From Enoplolaimus lenunculus (lineage: Eukaryota; Nematoda; Enoplea; Enoplida; Thoracostomopsidae): a DNA stretch of 64,000 nucleotides. The notes under the pieces were generated by a model. The model saw only the letters and a program-made list of their open reading frames with translations. It did no database searches and had not been told where the DNA came from. Within the stretch, counting starts at the first letter, position 1, and every line of letters begins with the position of its first letter. The translations under genes were made by a program, and so were the position numbers. Shown here piece after piece: positions 24,466-37,220 of the stretch. The DNA lies in NCBI GenBank assembly GCA_030248215.1, contig JASANG010002243.1, positions 40,778 through 104,777 on the forward strand, in the 5' to 3' direction.

Positions 24466-27400
24466 TTAGCATAAAGCAAGCTTGTAAACAATGTTTGCAG
24501 CAGTCATCCAGATTGCAGTGTAAAGAGTTGCATGACGTGATTGCAGGTAAGACATGACTGATAGCGCACTTGCTGAAGAGGACACAGAAAGGCTGTTTGA
24601 ACCTAAAATAACAAAAAATACTGTAATATTTATTCAAAACGATTAAATATTTAGTCCGAACGAGATTTCAGAAAACAGAATGTTTTAGATGGGTTAAACC
24701 TGGTTCGCTACTAGGTTACCAGAAGGCGATTGCAAAAAGCGCCTCTGGTTCCGAATAGTAGCGTATCAGGAAATTTACCCAGGTTGCTGCTGGGAACCAT
24801 CGGATAATGTAAGTATGATGTATGCTAAGCTTAATATAAACGGCGAGTTTTATTGACGTGAAACAAAAACATTTTAGTTTTGATAATTGTGATGTCCAAA
24901 CAACAAGCAATTATCAAGTGTGATAGATTATGAATTCGGTCCATGTATAGAACAGGACCGGATCGTTTTCCGGTGGGGTTATAATAGGGTCAGTTTAAGC
25001 TTTAGACTAATTTTTTTGTTTAGGCTTAGACTTAGGCTTAGACTTAACAATAGACTCGTCCTTACGCATAGGCTCAAGCTTAGGCTTAGGCTTAGGCTAA
25101 GGAATATGCTTATACAACTGTTCGGGCCCTGTTCTATACATTTTCCATGAATTCAATCATAAAACTGAACTCAACCTTCAGCGCAATCTCTTGATTTATA
25201 TTCTCAATCAGCTGGGCGATTACATTACTTAATCATAGAAAGCGAGAGTTCAACATAGTTTTTTTGTTGCAAAAATCATTACTGATCAAACGCCGGCCGG
25301 CAACAACAACTTTACGTCGTAATTTGAAGTCACACGAATGTCCGGATAAATATTTTGGCCAAAGATAAAAAATTGTTAAACACTGTGCATTGTGTATGGT
25401 TTTTAGTCGGTCGGCACATTCTGCCAACAGCAATTAGTTAACAGTGGTATTTGCGTGGAGAATGCACAAAAGTTTAGCGAGTGAGAGCGAAAGTTATTTG
25501 ACATAATTCAGAAGGTTATTCAAACACTTATGAAACTTTCTTTTTTACTCATTTCGTCAAATATTTTTGAAGTGCTTGAATCTCTTACACAGCTGCAAAG
25601 AAATTCATTTATGTCAAATTTGACTGCTGACCGAACGAGAAGAAGGTAAAACGAGCGTACGCGTTATGTAACGTTCAGCGTATCTATTCAACTCGTACAC
25701 AGTATTTTGTAAATTGCCAAAAAATATATATCAGTGGCTTGGACTGTCTGTAAAGGTGACCAAATCTATTCAATTTCTTACCAACGTATTCCTCTCGCGA
25801 CGTCGCTTGATCATGTAAATGAAGCCAACTGGGCCAATGCTTGTTCTCAGTATACCATTCACTTAATCTAGCTGAATCGCTTGCTGTTGCGGTTGGGGCA
25901 AGGGGTAGAGGTTGCTCTGATTGAACAAATTCACTGTCAAATGTTGACGGCTCAGAGCTGAGTTCATCATTCGAATATTTCAACTGAACGGCAGGTTTAA
26001 ATGTTTCGTTGACTTTAGTGTGATTTCGATATAGCTGTAACTGTTTGGAGTAGTAGCTTTGATCGAGCGCGAGCAATTGTTTATAGCGGTCAACACCGCT
26101 TGGTTTATCATTTTTCTCCGACAAAGGTCGGGATTGAATAAGTACTTCGTGGGAGGTGGTATCACCCCTAGGCATAGGGTAACCTGTAGTCACTGGGTAT
26201 GCGGTGCTTGTTAAGTGAGTTCGAGGGTCGATATGTAGAAATATAAAACTTTTGTTGTCTTCCGGGATGGGATGTAAGCTTTTGTTTAGCGTTATTTCAT
26301 TAGAATACTTGTTTTCGTTGCTGTAGCTAGACTCGTAGTCCATCATTGGCTTTGAAACAATTGTTAAGCTTTGTCGCAATTTTTGCGTCGCCAAATTAGG
26401 TTCTTTGTGTGTTGTTGGCCCGTTTGTCGCCACGGGCCGAATATAACGCTTTGAATCGGGCATTTTTACTGAAGTTAGTCTCGGTTGCAGTGTCAATATA
26501 TCATTGGCTTGAAGCCAACCAGGAAAAGTGTGAGAAAAGTTGCTAGATTCCTTGGTCTGCGATTGAGTGTTGTTCGAACGAAGTATTATTTCGTCTCCTG
26601 AAAAATACTTTACGCGCACCGCTGTCCGACGTTGTACGCTGCCGGAAGCCGGCTACGTGTCACAAATAAAAGTATTAACTCTAAAAGGTGTCACGCATCC
26701 GCAGCCAGCGACTACAGTGGAATCCATAACTCTAGTGTAGCTGTATAACTCGTCGCATCATGACCCAAACCACCACGTGTCATTTCTAAATTAATTCTTA
26801 AAAATACACGCCGCCCGCCACATCTGGCGTTTACTTTTATTTGTAACGCACAGCGCCGCGCGGCAAATTTTCGGCCAAAAAGTAAATCGTTGGGCGTCGT
26901 ACACTGTTATACACGACAAAGTTTAACGCAACTTTGCGCTGGTTTCAAACTTGTGTTTGTACTCGTTCTCGTTTTTTATTCTACCATTGGTGAAAAATTT
27001 ATGTAAATTACCAATGAATGGGCCATACTGTCACGGTAAATTCCAGAATGACCACTGATGCCTATAACTGATTTGCCTAAATTTTGATATTAAGCTTATT
27101 ATAATGCTCAAATTAACGTAAGTTGTGGACAACTATTGCCTTTTATTGCTTGACTATTCTAGTATATTAAACTAGCTATTCAGGGTCCATGCAAAGATCA
27201 GGCGTGGAACGTTTTTCTGTGTTACTGGAATAGAGCAAGCTTAAGGTTTAGGCTAATTTTTGCCTGGCTTAGGCTTAGGCTTAGGTTTAGGTTTAGGAAT
27301 ATGCTCATTCTTACGCTTCGGCTTAGACTGTTAGGCTTATAGGCTTATGCTTAGAAATATGCTTATAACACTGTTCCGCCCCTGTTCTTCACATTGGCCC

Positions 27401-30400
27401 TATTCAGAAACCATAAAACGTTGTGGAATTCTTAGCCTTTTGACTTTATAAAATTTTTTCACTCCAGTTGGAAACAAACCTTGTTGAATTTCAATTTTAA
27501 GCTTCATATTGTATTGTTGACATAATCCACCTTCCATATTAGATATACCTTGTTTTGAACCGTCAGAAGTAGCTAAAAACAAACGCATATTTATAGAATG
27601 CCAAAAACGTTTTCGATCAGGGTTAAACTGACACTTAACTTCGGTACTGGCATATTGAAATTTTGAAAAATTTTACTTAACCAAAATGGCCTCATTTTAT
27701 TGACTGGCCCAAATTACCAATGGCGATCAGGCATTTACCCAGTATGAAAGGTGATTAGTTAGTTCCTGTGCTTACTTGGCATCTCAGATATGGCTAATCG
27801 GCAAAAATGTCATATTTTAATGGTAAAATTTACAACGATTTCCTTTAAATATAAACTATTGTTGAAATTTCGCATAATTTTAAAGTTTCGCACTTTTGCA
27901 CTTGTGAGTACTATTTTAAGTATTTAAACAAAACAACCACTTGGAATGCAATTTCAGACCCTTAACGTTGTAATATAAAGATCAAATCGTATTTTATAGT
28001 TCAGTATAAGTAGCGACGATTGTTGTATACTCCACCCACAACATTGAGCGTAAACCTAAACTTAAAACCATAACTTAAGTCTTAGCCTTAGCCGGTAGAA
28101 CAGAGGTTGAACAGTATTATAACATATACCTAAGTCTAAGCCTAAACTTAAGCGTTAGAACGAGCATCTTCCTAAGCCTAAGCCTAAGCCTAAACCTAAG
28201 CTAAACAAAAAACAGCTAAACAAAAAACAGTCTAAAGTTTAAGCTTGCTCTATTGCAATCCCACAGAAAAATGTTCGCCCCCGATCTTTACATGGGCCAC
28301 CTAAGCCTAACCCAAGCGTGATAATAATTGTAAGTCTGAATCATGACTGGACTAACAAAATTCTAAAACTGTGGAAACCAGTCTTATTAAAGAGCCATAG
28401 CTACGTTAAATCAAGTCCGGATGCAGTCAAAGTTAATGTAGGGTAAACTTAATATTTGAATACATGTGCAACACTTTGCGGCTACAAATTGCAACTGCAA
28501 GTTGTACAACTAGGCGGTATTCTCAGCTGTTTGTAACAACTAAACACGAAGCCAAAATAGGTCTTGAAAGTAAAAGCCAAAAATTGTACTTTATCAAAAT
28601 AAGGTCATTTTGCAGCAGACGGTATCTATAAGTTTTTTAAATTCTTGAATCTTCGTTTAAGCACTGTTTTCGAATGAATACTTCGCTTACATGTGATAGG
28701 TGATATAGCCATTCGAGAATTCACTTTTCTAATTTTAATGATGAAAAACAATGTCACACTACTGGCAGCTGTATATTCATGAGCCAATTTAACCCTTTCC
28801 GTTTATGAATATTTTCTATTTCATATGTCTGCGATCTAATTTCAAGTTAAGATTCGAACCGCCATGCTCTTGGATAGAAGGCGTTTGGATCACCACTAGG
28901 CAACTAACCGTTTCCATTAATAGCTACCTGTATTATCAAGTGAAGTGCGTAAATTTACAGTTTATATTAAACAAAACTAAAAAACTTACAAATAAAATAA
29001 TACCCATGACCTCGTTCAAATTCAAGCCCATTAGGTTTTGGAGTGTATTGGCGAAATACCAGCGTTATTCGAATGCCTGGCTCATACGGTGAACTGCACA
29101 ATCCGACCAATTTTCCATCTGGCTCCAACTGGCAATTATCGTAACTCCACGCAGATACCTAAAATGAGTTATACTTTTACTGTGGCTACATTACCATTCC
29201 ATGTAAGCCTTACATGTGTGTTACCTATAAGGTCTAGTGCACTAAATTTAAGCGTAAGCTTAAGCCTAAACCTATGCTAAATCATAAGAATAAGCATAAA
29301 CATAAGCTTAACGCTTAAGCGCCTCAAGCCTCACAGTCTCTACGTGTCCGCAGTTTTCGGTCTCTCAATGTTCTAATACGCCATTGAGGATACCGTGACA
29401 GATTTTCTGAAGCAACAAAAAACTGAAACTTTTGAAAGTTTGGCCAATGTTACTTTTAGGGGCGTAACAGTAGATTAAGCGTATTCCTAAGCCTAAGCCT
29501 AAGCCTTACGCGTTACAAAAATGTGTTTCTAAGCCTAAGCCGAAGCCTAAGCAAAAAATGTAATCAAGAATCTAAATCTACTCTTTTAGACCCACCAGAA
29601 ACCTGGACGCCCCTTAAAGTAACATGAGCCTGAAGTTTTAAAGATAGTGAAAATATTCGTTTACTTCAGTTGAACATAACTTACCCGATAAATTTCTGCA
29701 TAACCCTCAGTCACCGCCTTGACAGATTCTCGTGTGTTTATTGGATCAAAATACGGACATATAAAATCAATTTTATCACGAATTCTTGCTAATATTACAT
29801 GATCTGTGTTGTCAATACGAAATCTAAAATTTAAAAATGGGTTACAAACAACAATTGAAAATTATTTCCATTGAATATCATGACCTCCAATCGCTTGATT
29901 TCTGTATTCTTCTTTTAAGCCCATGTATAAAACAGATCCCAAATGCTTAGTTTTCGTCTAAGCCCATGCCAAAACCTAATCTCCAAGAACCTCGGATTTG
30001 TTAGTCTACGTGTTTCCGTGTATTCACAATTTCATTGGCCGAATCCTAAAAATAAAATTATTAGTAAATAGGTATATAGTCTCGATTCTTCAACTATTAC
30101 TGTTTGACAACAACGTGAGAATTGTAACAAACTTCTCAATGCCAAAAAGTATCTACATTCTGTATAAAGTAGCCGCTGGTCCTTAGCTCAAGAGAGGCGC
30201 CGAGAGGCTGGCGCTCCGCCGCAACCCATGGAAGAATTGTGACGCCACTTGAAAATTTTCAACCTTGCCGGTAAATCATTGGAAACCCTTGTATACCCGT
30301 TCTGAAAATTTTCTAGCCTTCCTCAAGCAAAGTGCGCTGGCTACGGGCTTGAACAGCAATGGATCAGTAAATCCCTGCAATGACAGAATCAGTTGAAAGA

Positions 30401-30971
30401 AAAATTATTGTAAGGGTTTAATCAGCCTTACCATCTTACAATGGGCGTAGTCAAAATTCTGGCCTGAGGATGGCCACGTCAGTTTATTTTAGTCGCTAAG
30501 AAATAATAAATATTGTCAGCTATAAGATGGGTCAAGACCAACTATAGCTAAGTTTGGGCCAACGTAAAGGACAGGAGCGGAACAGTATTATAAGCATATT
30601 CCTAAGCCTTTAGCCTAAGCCTAAGCCTAAGCCTAAGCGTAAGAATGAGCATATACTAAAGTTAAGCCTAAAGTCTAAGCCTAAGCCAAGCAAAAAAAAT
30701 TAGGCTAAAGCTTAAGCTTACTCATTTCCAGTCTCACAGAAAAACGTTCCGCCCTTGATCTTTACATGGACCTAATTTTGTATACACCCCTGTTCGCTAA
30801 AAATGCGACAATGAGGTAATTCACCTATGCAATATGAGATTTGCAAAACGCTTACATCGGATTTGTTGTGTTCCAGTATACTGAAGCCAGTTTTCGAGAT
30901 TCAACAAAGTCTTGACTACATATCCATAAACCGTTTGCACACATTAAAGCAATAATTGCTTTTTTGATCAT
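24466..30971 (-). CDS. Ephrin with very long stalk and GPI-type C-terminus, 6 exons
   Basis: Minus-strand gene, exons 30971-30856, 29823-29685, 29158-28990, 27572-27480, 26597-25782, 24602-24466; phases agree at every junction; 489 aa. Ephrins are cell-surface ligands of Eph receptor tyrosine kinases. Seen: signal peptide MIKKAIIALMCANGLWICSQ; SVYWNTTNPIFRIDNTDH (family YWNSSNP start); four ephrin-domain cysteines at about 61, 94, 106 and 159; GLEFERGHGYYFISTSDG, a hallmark block made exactly by joining exons 3 and 4; GGLCQQYNMKLKIEIQQ at the domain end. Exon 5 (271 codons) is a hydrophilic Ser/Thr/Asn-rich stalk with several N-X-S/T sequons and no recognised domain. Exon 6 ends with small residues (SSSASA) and a short hydrophobic tail ending LALC, with no cytoplasmic tail, as in GPI-anchored (A-type) ephrins. 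Usual ephrins are about 200-350 aa, so the stalk is unusual. Confidence 0.92.
24938..25147. mobile_element. Hexamer-tract MITE, copy
   Basis: Ends GGTCCATGTATAGAACAGG / CCCTGTTCTATACATTTTCC, with GGCTTA hexamers inside. Located between ephrin exons 6 and 5. Confidence 0.85.
25782..26597 (-). CDS. Ephrin exon 5: 271-codon stalk exon
   Basis: Single open exon between a good acceptor (TATTTTTCAG) and donor (G|GTAAGAAAT). It is phase 1 at both ends, so it could be skipped without changing frame, joining the ephrin domain directly to the GPI-type tail. The content is low in hydrophobic residues, has candidate N-glycosylation sites (NNT, NFS, NKS, NHT, NET) and no cysteine pattern. No known domain is recognised. 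Frame conservation with both neighbouring exons is the main reason to place it in this gene. Confidence 0.8.
27184..27401. mobile_element. Hexamer-tract MITE, copy
   Basis: Ends GGTCCATGCAAAGATCAGG / CCCTGTTCTTCACATTGGCC; a GGCTTAGGCTTAGGC run in the middle. It lies in the ephrin exon 4-5 intron, about 80 bp from exon 4. Confidence 0.88.
28093..28299. mobile_element. Hexamer-tract MITE, copy
   Basis: Left end diverged (GGTAGAACAGAGG), right end GATCTTTACATGGGCC, with CCTAAGCCTAAGCC between. Ephrin exon 3-4 intron. Confidence 0.8.
29442..29630. mobile_element. Hexamer-tract MITE, second end-type subfamily
   Basis: Ends GGCCAATGTTACTTTTAGG / GCCCCTTAAAGTAACATG differ from the other copies (GTTACTTT instead of GTAAAGA) but flank the same CCTAAG tract. 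Ephrin exon 2-3 intron. Matches the copy at 50301. Confidence 0.82.
30555..30772. mobile_element. Hexamer-tract MITE, copy
   Basis: Ends GGGCCAACGTAAAGGACAGG / CCTTGATCTTTACATGGACC; five or more CCTAAG hexamers. Ephrin first intron. Confidence 0.88.
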
Positions 30972-31040
30972 AGTTATTGAAACCCAAACAGGTCCATAAG
31001 TTACAGTTTCTATGGTAAGGTTATCAAACAAATGGACGCC

Positions 31041-31157
31041 CTAAAATTTGCCTGTTACAAAATTACATCGTTTACTGAACCGTTTCTTATTTTGTACTAA
31101 AAGATATACTATAAACAGACCAAAGATTATAAATGTAAGCCAAAAAATCGGAAGCAT
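31041..31157 (-). CDS. 38-aa single-TM micro-frame just upstream of the ephrin start
   Basis: ATG at 31157. It encodes an N-terminal hydrophobic helix (WLTFIIFGLFIVYLLV) followed by a basic stretch (QNKKRFSKRCN). It may be a stand-alone micro-ORF, a first exon ending at a GTAACA donor, or chance. The layout (N-terminal anchor followed by basic residues) resembles the start of membrane-anchored short-chain dehydrogenases, but no catalytic domain follows here. Confidence 0.22.
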   Translation of the reverse strand: MLPIFWLTFIIFGLFIVYLLVQNKKRFSKRCNFVTGKF

Positions 31158-31184
31158 TGTAGCTGTTAGGGTTGCGCTATACTT

Positions 31185-31265
31185 TTGAAGACGTCCAGCG
31201 CCGTACGGGTGATGGACGGCGTCGTACGGGTGACGCACGGTAGCGGACAGCGCCGCACGTCCAGT
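31185..31265. promoter_or_regulatory. CpG-rich patch upstream of ephrin
   Basis: An 80-bp GC/CpG-rich island in AT-rich DNA with direct repeats of CGTACGGGTGA and inverted flanks (GCTATACT / AGTATAGC), about 210-290 bp 5' of the ephrin ATG. It could be promoter-proximal or a small repeat. Confidence 0.3.
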
Positions 31266-31269
31266 ATAG

Positions 31270-33060
31270 CACAACACTTAAAAATACTGCATTACGTTTC
31301 AAAATTTAAATTCACAATCAAAGACGCATCTTGCTGGCTACTAGCAGTTAGGTTTAGCTTAAAGTATATATTAGCTGTTTGGCCGGGATAAAAATACAGC
31401 TAGGATATAAGCTATGGATCGGATTTATTCCGACCAAAGTTAAGCCAAAATTAAATTTTAATAAACTCAACTCGCGTTAAAACGTTTTTTATTAACATTA
31501 CAAGTCAATTACAAATGAAGTCTGAGTCAGTAAAATAAACAATTTGTTTGTTCGGTAATGGTTGCACTATGTAATATATTCGCACAAAACTAACATTAAA
31601 TACCGTTTACGACGCCACACTCTGGACCACCGCTTTTCAGAGAAACATTTCACACCGTTTCGGCGATCCCGCTGTAGCTCAAACACACAGCCGACCATCA
31701 GCAGATTTGTATTGAAAATTTGAAAAAATAAAAATCAAATAAAAGAAAGTAAAAGAAAAAGATTTTTTTGCTCAAATTTAAGGGCTAAAACAAACTTTTA
31801 TTTAAAAACGAAATGTTCTTTGCGTCGCTGCGGTTCGACGCGGTGTTGCGAATAAATATATGGTTTTTATGCACTTTCTTAAGAAACTAACGTTTTTACG
31901 TCATTTTAAATTCACTTTTACTCTCGTTTTTTGGTGGAGTTTTTGAGCATAAAAAGAGCAGATCTTCCAAATCAGTTCAGTGCCATTCAGAACGGCAACT
32001 ATGGGGTAGAAAACGAGTTGAACCACCGGGCAGACATCTCACAACCCCCGCTCCCGGCCAAACCAGCGATAAGAAAATTTGATACTAAAAATTTTAAACA
32101 GCGGTCCAAAATTCTATGTTGGGATAAGTTGTCTAGCCTGTTCTACTTTGAATTCTTGATTGCAAGAGTGGCTGATGTTTCAGCTAAAAATACAAATATT
32201 AACGTTGAGGTAAAATCAAACAATTATTGTGCATTTTACAGTAAACTTTGCGTCAAAATCACTATTAACGGAAAATATAATATTTTATAACATCGAAAGC
32301 AATTTTCAAATATAAAGTTTTCTATTTACCATTTTTTTCGAAAAAAATTGTGATTTTTAGACTCTTAAAAGGAAATCGATAATATCGATTCAGTGAGACC
32401 ACGACGAGAAAATGGGCGATTATAAAATTATGAAACGAATTTTGTGAACTTTATAACGCTGTTTAATCGGTTGACGAAAGCGCACTCACACCTCCAGCGG
32501 TACGCAAATATACGTAAATTACGACAATGTTAGAAGTTGCATCGTGACAGGAATGCAGAATGCCCGGTGTAACGCTTGAGGTAATGGTTTCCGTTACAAA
32601 ACACAAAAAGACCAAATTTGAGATAGTTTTTCGTTATAAACTTCAAAACCTGGCTCGGTCGGAACGGCGGCGAAGCCAGACGAATGCGTTACTTCAACGA
32701 CTGACATCATTGCCAGTATTTTTATATGTGTGTAGCATCTACCACCAGTTGGCGATAGGTCTTGTAACTTTCGAATCAGTGAACAGCGAAGTAATAAATT
32801 AAACACTTTTTTCATATTTTATGTGCGCTACTTCGGTGCAAATTTTGAAACCGAAACAGCGCTCATTGGAGACAATTGGCCTGTCCTCACTAAGCTAAAA
32901 AGATTCCTTCTACAGCATTATGAGAATTCTACGTTAACATAAATTTTCTGCTGTATTTTTAGTCATGTTGTTGCACCTTCTACTTTCTTGAGGTTCAGCC
33001 TATAAGAAATGCAATATTTTTCCGCAAAGTTGTTAGGGACGATGTAAACTATAATGGCCT
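31270..33060. other. Intergenic DNA with no supported gene
   Basis: One open frame at 31931-32290 lacks an ATG and splice support. A dispersed repeat with GTAGCATCTACCACCAGTTG lies at about 32735; relatives occur at 14985, 16690, 34325, 34490, 40470 and 49745. Confidence 0.35.
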
Positions 33061-33628
33061 GCTTACTAAGCATAAGCCTAAAACTAAATCTAAACCCCAA
33101 GTCTCCGTGTAGACAGACCCATAAGCTTGACTTCAGACGCTGTCAACATAACAGGACGTAATTTAAACCACACATTAGGGTACACTCCATCACCAGCTTC
33201 AATGGAACTTTTGTAGAGGATGCTGCAGCTTCGGAAGAAATTATTGGTATTTTTGTAAAAGTTGTATTTTCTGTGAGTTTGTGTATAACTATTGGACAAT
33301 TCAGGGTTCAAATGGAATACAAAACAACGGAAACGGATGGCAATGAAAATAACGAGAATCAAATCTCGCCAGTTATAGTGGGACTACAAGTATTGAGCGA
33401 AGCTTGGACCCACTTACTAAAACTTACTCAAATGCAATAATGGGAATAGTTAATATACTAATTAGTGAATATTCTATTACTTTACAAGTATAGAGAACTT
33501 TGAGTTTTAGTGTTTCTTATGCAAAAAAATCACGAAACATAGTATTATACACCAACCAAACTAATACATTTAAAATTATAATATACTCAATTACGATAAC
33601 TGGCATAGGTAATAATATGCTACTGGAG

Positions 33629-33965
33629 TGACCCAAATAAGTAGAGGAACTTGATATTTATTTGCCATCTGCAGAATGTACTTCCCTGTTATTCGGTTAC
33701 GGACTGCTATTTATTTTTAATCCACGCTCCACCAGCCTTCATTACTGATATACAGATGATTCTGCAACTATCCGTTGAATTAAAGTATATTTGTCTTGCA
33801 TCAAAAGCTTGAGCGATAATGCAATGATTATACTTTAGGAATGTACTTTCAATACTAAAGTATGCTTTAAAGTTTCGAACTCAACTTTATTTGGGCCTGG
33901 GGTTATTTATGCACTACTATTATAGGAAAAATTGACATTTATCGATCGCGATTAAGGTTTTGGTC
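33629..33965. mobile_element. Truncated copy of the 430-bp MITE
   Basis: Begins GTGACCCAAATAAG and carries the shared interior (TTATTCGGTTACGGACTG, CCTGGGGTTATTTATG) but lacks the right end. Confidence 0.8.
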
Positions 33966-34097
33966 CGATTTTTAAACGCTGTTTTAAATTATCCAAGCCA
34001 GCGCACAAACGCTTATAAAAATATATTAGCAATTTAGAGGTTAATAAACAATTTATTCAGTTTTTCCGCACCCAAAAACCCCTAAGTACTGAGAAGA

Positions 34098-34169
<72 letters not shown>
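34098..34169. repeat. (TA)n microsatellite
   Basis: About 35 uninterrupted TA units, self-complementary. Confidence 0.95.
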
Positions 34170-34171
<2 letters not shown>

Positions 34172-36420
34172 AAATACACTGTAAATGCTTTAATTAAAAT
34201 GTGCAATATTTAACTTGTAGTATAAAATCTAAAATCAGCTCTATTTTTAAACAATTTTGATTGTATTTTTTGTGTTTGCTCTGACGCTCAAGAACCAAGC
34301 CCATGTTTTCAAAATGTATATGTGCCCCTGTCACCAGTTGACCATAAGTCTTGTAAATTTCAAATCAACCAATGGAAAGATTTCAAAGTTTGCCATTTTA
34401 CATTTAACTGGTACTCCTCTTCGCGAGCTGAGCTTGACATATGTAGTTTTTTTCGCTTGGTTTGTTTGAGAACATATTCCTATCTGGTAGGTGCTACACA
34501 CATTCAAAAATACGGGCCTTAGACTCAAAGACATTAAATGATTTCAGCGTATTTTTACAGTCTGCGCTTTTCTTTATTTCACCTGCTTGCTAATAATTAT
34601 GAGAGTTTCGTTGATTGGACAGACCAGATCTGTAAACAAAGCAAACAGCGTTTTATTTGAACGTTAATTATTATTTTTGCTTGGTTAAATCTTAATTATA
34701 AAAATTTTACATAATTCTACAAGATAATCAAACAAATTTTATATTTAGAACAAATTATTCAGTTTATTAGGAATTTGCAATTACATTTTTGTCGGGCAAA
34801 TTCGTGTTAATTTAATTTTTGGCCTAATTTTGAAACATAATTTCAACCTACGAGTGAATGTATATAAATTAGTAACGAACTCTGAGTTTGGAGAGCACGC
34901 GTTGTTGGAATGGGAGGTCCCACTGGATCCGTCAGTGAAATATTTAGTAATGAAAATATTTACAGAAAGCATTCTTCGTGTAGGCAGATGTTTGGCAATT
35001 TTTTCAACCCAGTCTCTTAGCTATTATAGCGGTTTGCAAGTTTGTAACTTTTGAACATGAAATAATTTCACAGCCAAGTATTTTAATTAAAAATTTCATC
35101 CGGAATTCAATTTGATTATAAATGATATTTTAAATAAACTTCGCGCCACAAGATGACTTTCTGGTGCTTCGACCTGATTATTATCAAAAATATAGCAAGG
35201 CAAAATTAAAGATTTTATTTCTCAAGATTTGTGATGCGACTAGGGATGTGAACCATTATTGAAGAGAACGTATACACTGGCGGATTCAAGGCGGGCCACT
35301 GAGTCATATCACCTTCATGTTGGATCAAAGCGAAAATTTTGTATTTAAGATTTATAGTGCTAAAATTGCGTTCGTTTGTTCGTTCGCAAGCTTGTTTCAC
35401 TATTATTTATCGCGTAGACCTCTCCGAAACTTTTGCATATACCACTGATCATATACAAAGTGTTATCTCAGAACTTGTCTTAGACAACCGTAAATCAAAC
35501 GATAGGCGACCACTAACAAGGCCCTCAAGAGGAATGAAAACGAAAATTTTGTATTAAAGTTTAGCAGTAAAACGGCGTTCGTCTTGTTTTCGCTTAGATC
35601 GCCACAGTTTTCAACTATGGTATCTTGCGTGGACCCCTCTTTTAGAGATTTCTAAACCCGCTACTGGTCTTTAGTGCGATTTAAATTAAATCTAAAGAAC
35701 TGCGGTGCTGGTCACGGGCTATAGACGCTACGTCACTCAGTGAGCAAGTGCGTACACGGCTGCAACAATACATGCCGGAAATGACACAAAATGTATATAA
35801 TCTATTAGATTTATTCTTTATATTCCTAAAAGTATCTTCTTCGTTTCATAAAATTATATACGGATTCCGTTTGAAAAATTTAAATTCGATTTTTTCATTT
35901 ATGCTTCTGTTTCCAGTTGCAGCAACTTTTGTTTGAGCACATTTTGATTGTTTAGAATAAGTTTTCCTAAAACATATGCCAAGGTACCCTTGTTATTGAT
36001 TGGATTTTTCAGATTATCGTACAGTTTTGTGCTGGAACTAACTAAATTTGTTGTTGTAGAGAAAAAACTACGCATAGCGTGTTTATTGTTCTGTCATATT
36101 CATTGAATTTCTGTAGACCTTATTTTCAAAATTGAACCATTTTTGAACAACTCCGGCTCGAGGGAAACCCGAAAAGCCTAAAAGTTTTTTTAGAACTCCT
36201 TCCATATTTTAAGTTTGGTATCAAATCTGATTTGTTAAAGCATCCAACAATATATTATTTTGATCACTATCTGTTTTCGTTATTTTTGCTATTCATTTAA
36301 TACACTCTGGAATACACGAAAATGGTGCAAACTTATTCAGTGAAACAGTACAGTTTCGCAGCAGATTCATATATATCTTGTAGTAGCAAACTCATCGTAT
36401 ATACGTCCATTGTAACGAAA
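34170..36420. other. Repeat-rich intergenic DNA
   Basis: Contains dispersed segments sharing AAAATTTTGTATT-AAG-TTTA and CTAAAATTGCGTTCG (about 35330 and 35540; relatives near 40920, 45715 and 49390) and CCAGTTGACCATAAGTCTTG near 34333. No gene is supported. Confidence 0.35.
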
Positions 36421-36426
36421 AAGCTG

Positions 36427-36556
36427 CATGGCTGCTGCGTAGCTCAGTGCAACTGATCGGTAATCCGTACTTCGTGGATTCCAGCACCACCGCATCCACA
36501 GCAAAATTTTCGCGAAGGGCTTTATATGGTGGTAACTGCTTACTTAGAATAAACTA
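36427..36556 (+). mobile_element. tRNA-derived SINE, family B, copy 1
   Basis: A-box-like GCGTAGCTCAGTGCAACTG, degraded B box, then the tail ACCGCATCCACAGCAAAATT and AACTGCTTACTTAGAATAA, shared with the reverse-strand copy near 38.05 kb. Confidence 0.6.
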
Positions 36557-37220
36557 AAATCGTGCAAACTTATTCACTAAAACGGTGTTAGTTTATTCTG
36601 TGTATAAGTTTTCAGTCGATCAGTTTTGAGCCATATAACTGGGTAATGTAAAAAAACCACAAGCTTCAAAACAACAGGCCACTCTTTCACACTTTAAATG
36701 ACTTAATCACAGTCTGTCAAGCTTCCTCTGACAACAATAACTAAATTAAGTTATCGTCAGATTTTTAATGCTATCACACACCTGTTGCTTATAGCGGCAG
36801 CTCATACCCTTTACTAAAAGCATTTAAATTTTAAAACTCTTACATCAAAAAAAGCTTCATCAAAGTTTTCTTGAACTGCTAAAATTTTTTAGCTCAAAAT
36901 CCAACTAATGCAAGTCGCTGTGTCCTTTTCTTCTTTTAGTATGGGCGTTGAAATTTTTTTCATTTTGAACAGCAAGGCCTCATTTATAAAAAATATTTGC
37001 GAGCGAATGCATGCGCTTTCTTCGTCTGTCCGGAAATTTTAGTACGGATCCCACTATCAATCCTCTTGTATATACATAAATCAGCGCATTTTGATAACAA
37101 CTTTCCGCCGGCCTGTTCCGCCTGTATTTGTCAATTAAATAGTTGACATTAATAAATTCGGACATTTTTTTTACTGCGCAAGTTCTGTCGTTATTGCACA
37201 CTGTGTTCAAAACTAAAACA

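Noticed and set aside
27240-27350. TTAGGC runs as an internal telomere or chromosome end
   Set aside because: The runs are short, imperfect, and always bounded by the same inverted ends, so they are parts of mobile elements.
31931-32290. 119-aa plus-strand frame
   Set aside because: It begins at a non-ATG codon, has no acceptor or donor support and no recognisable family.
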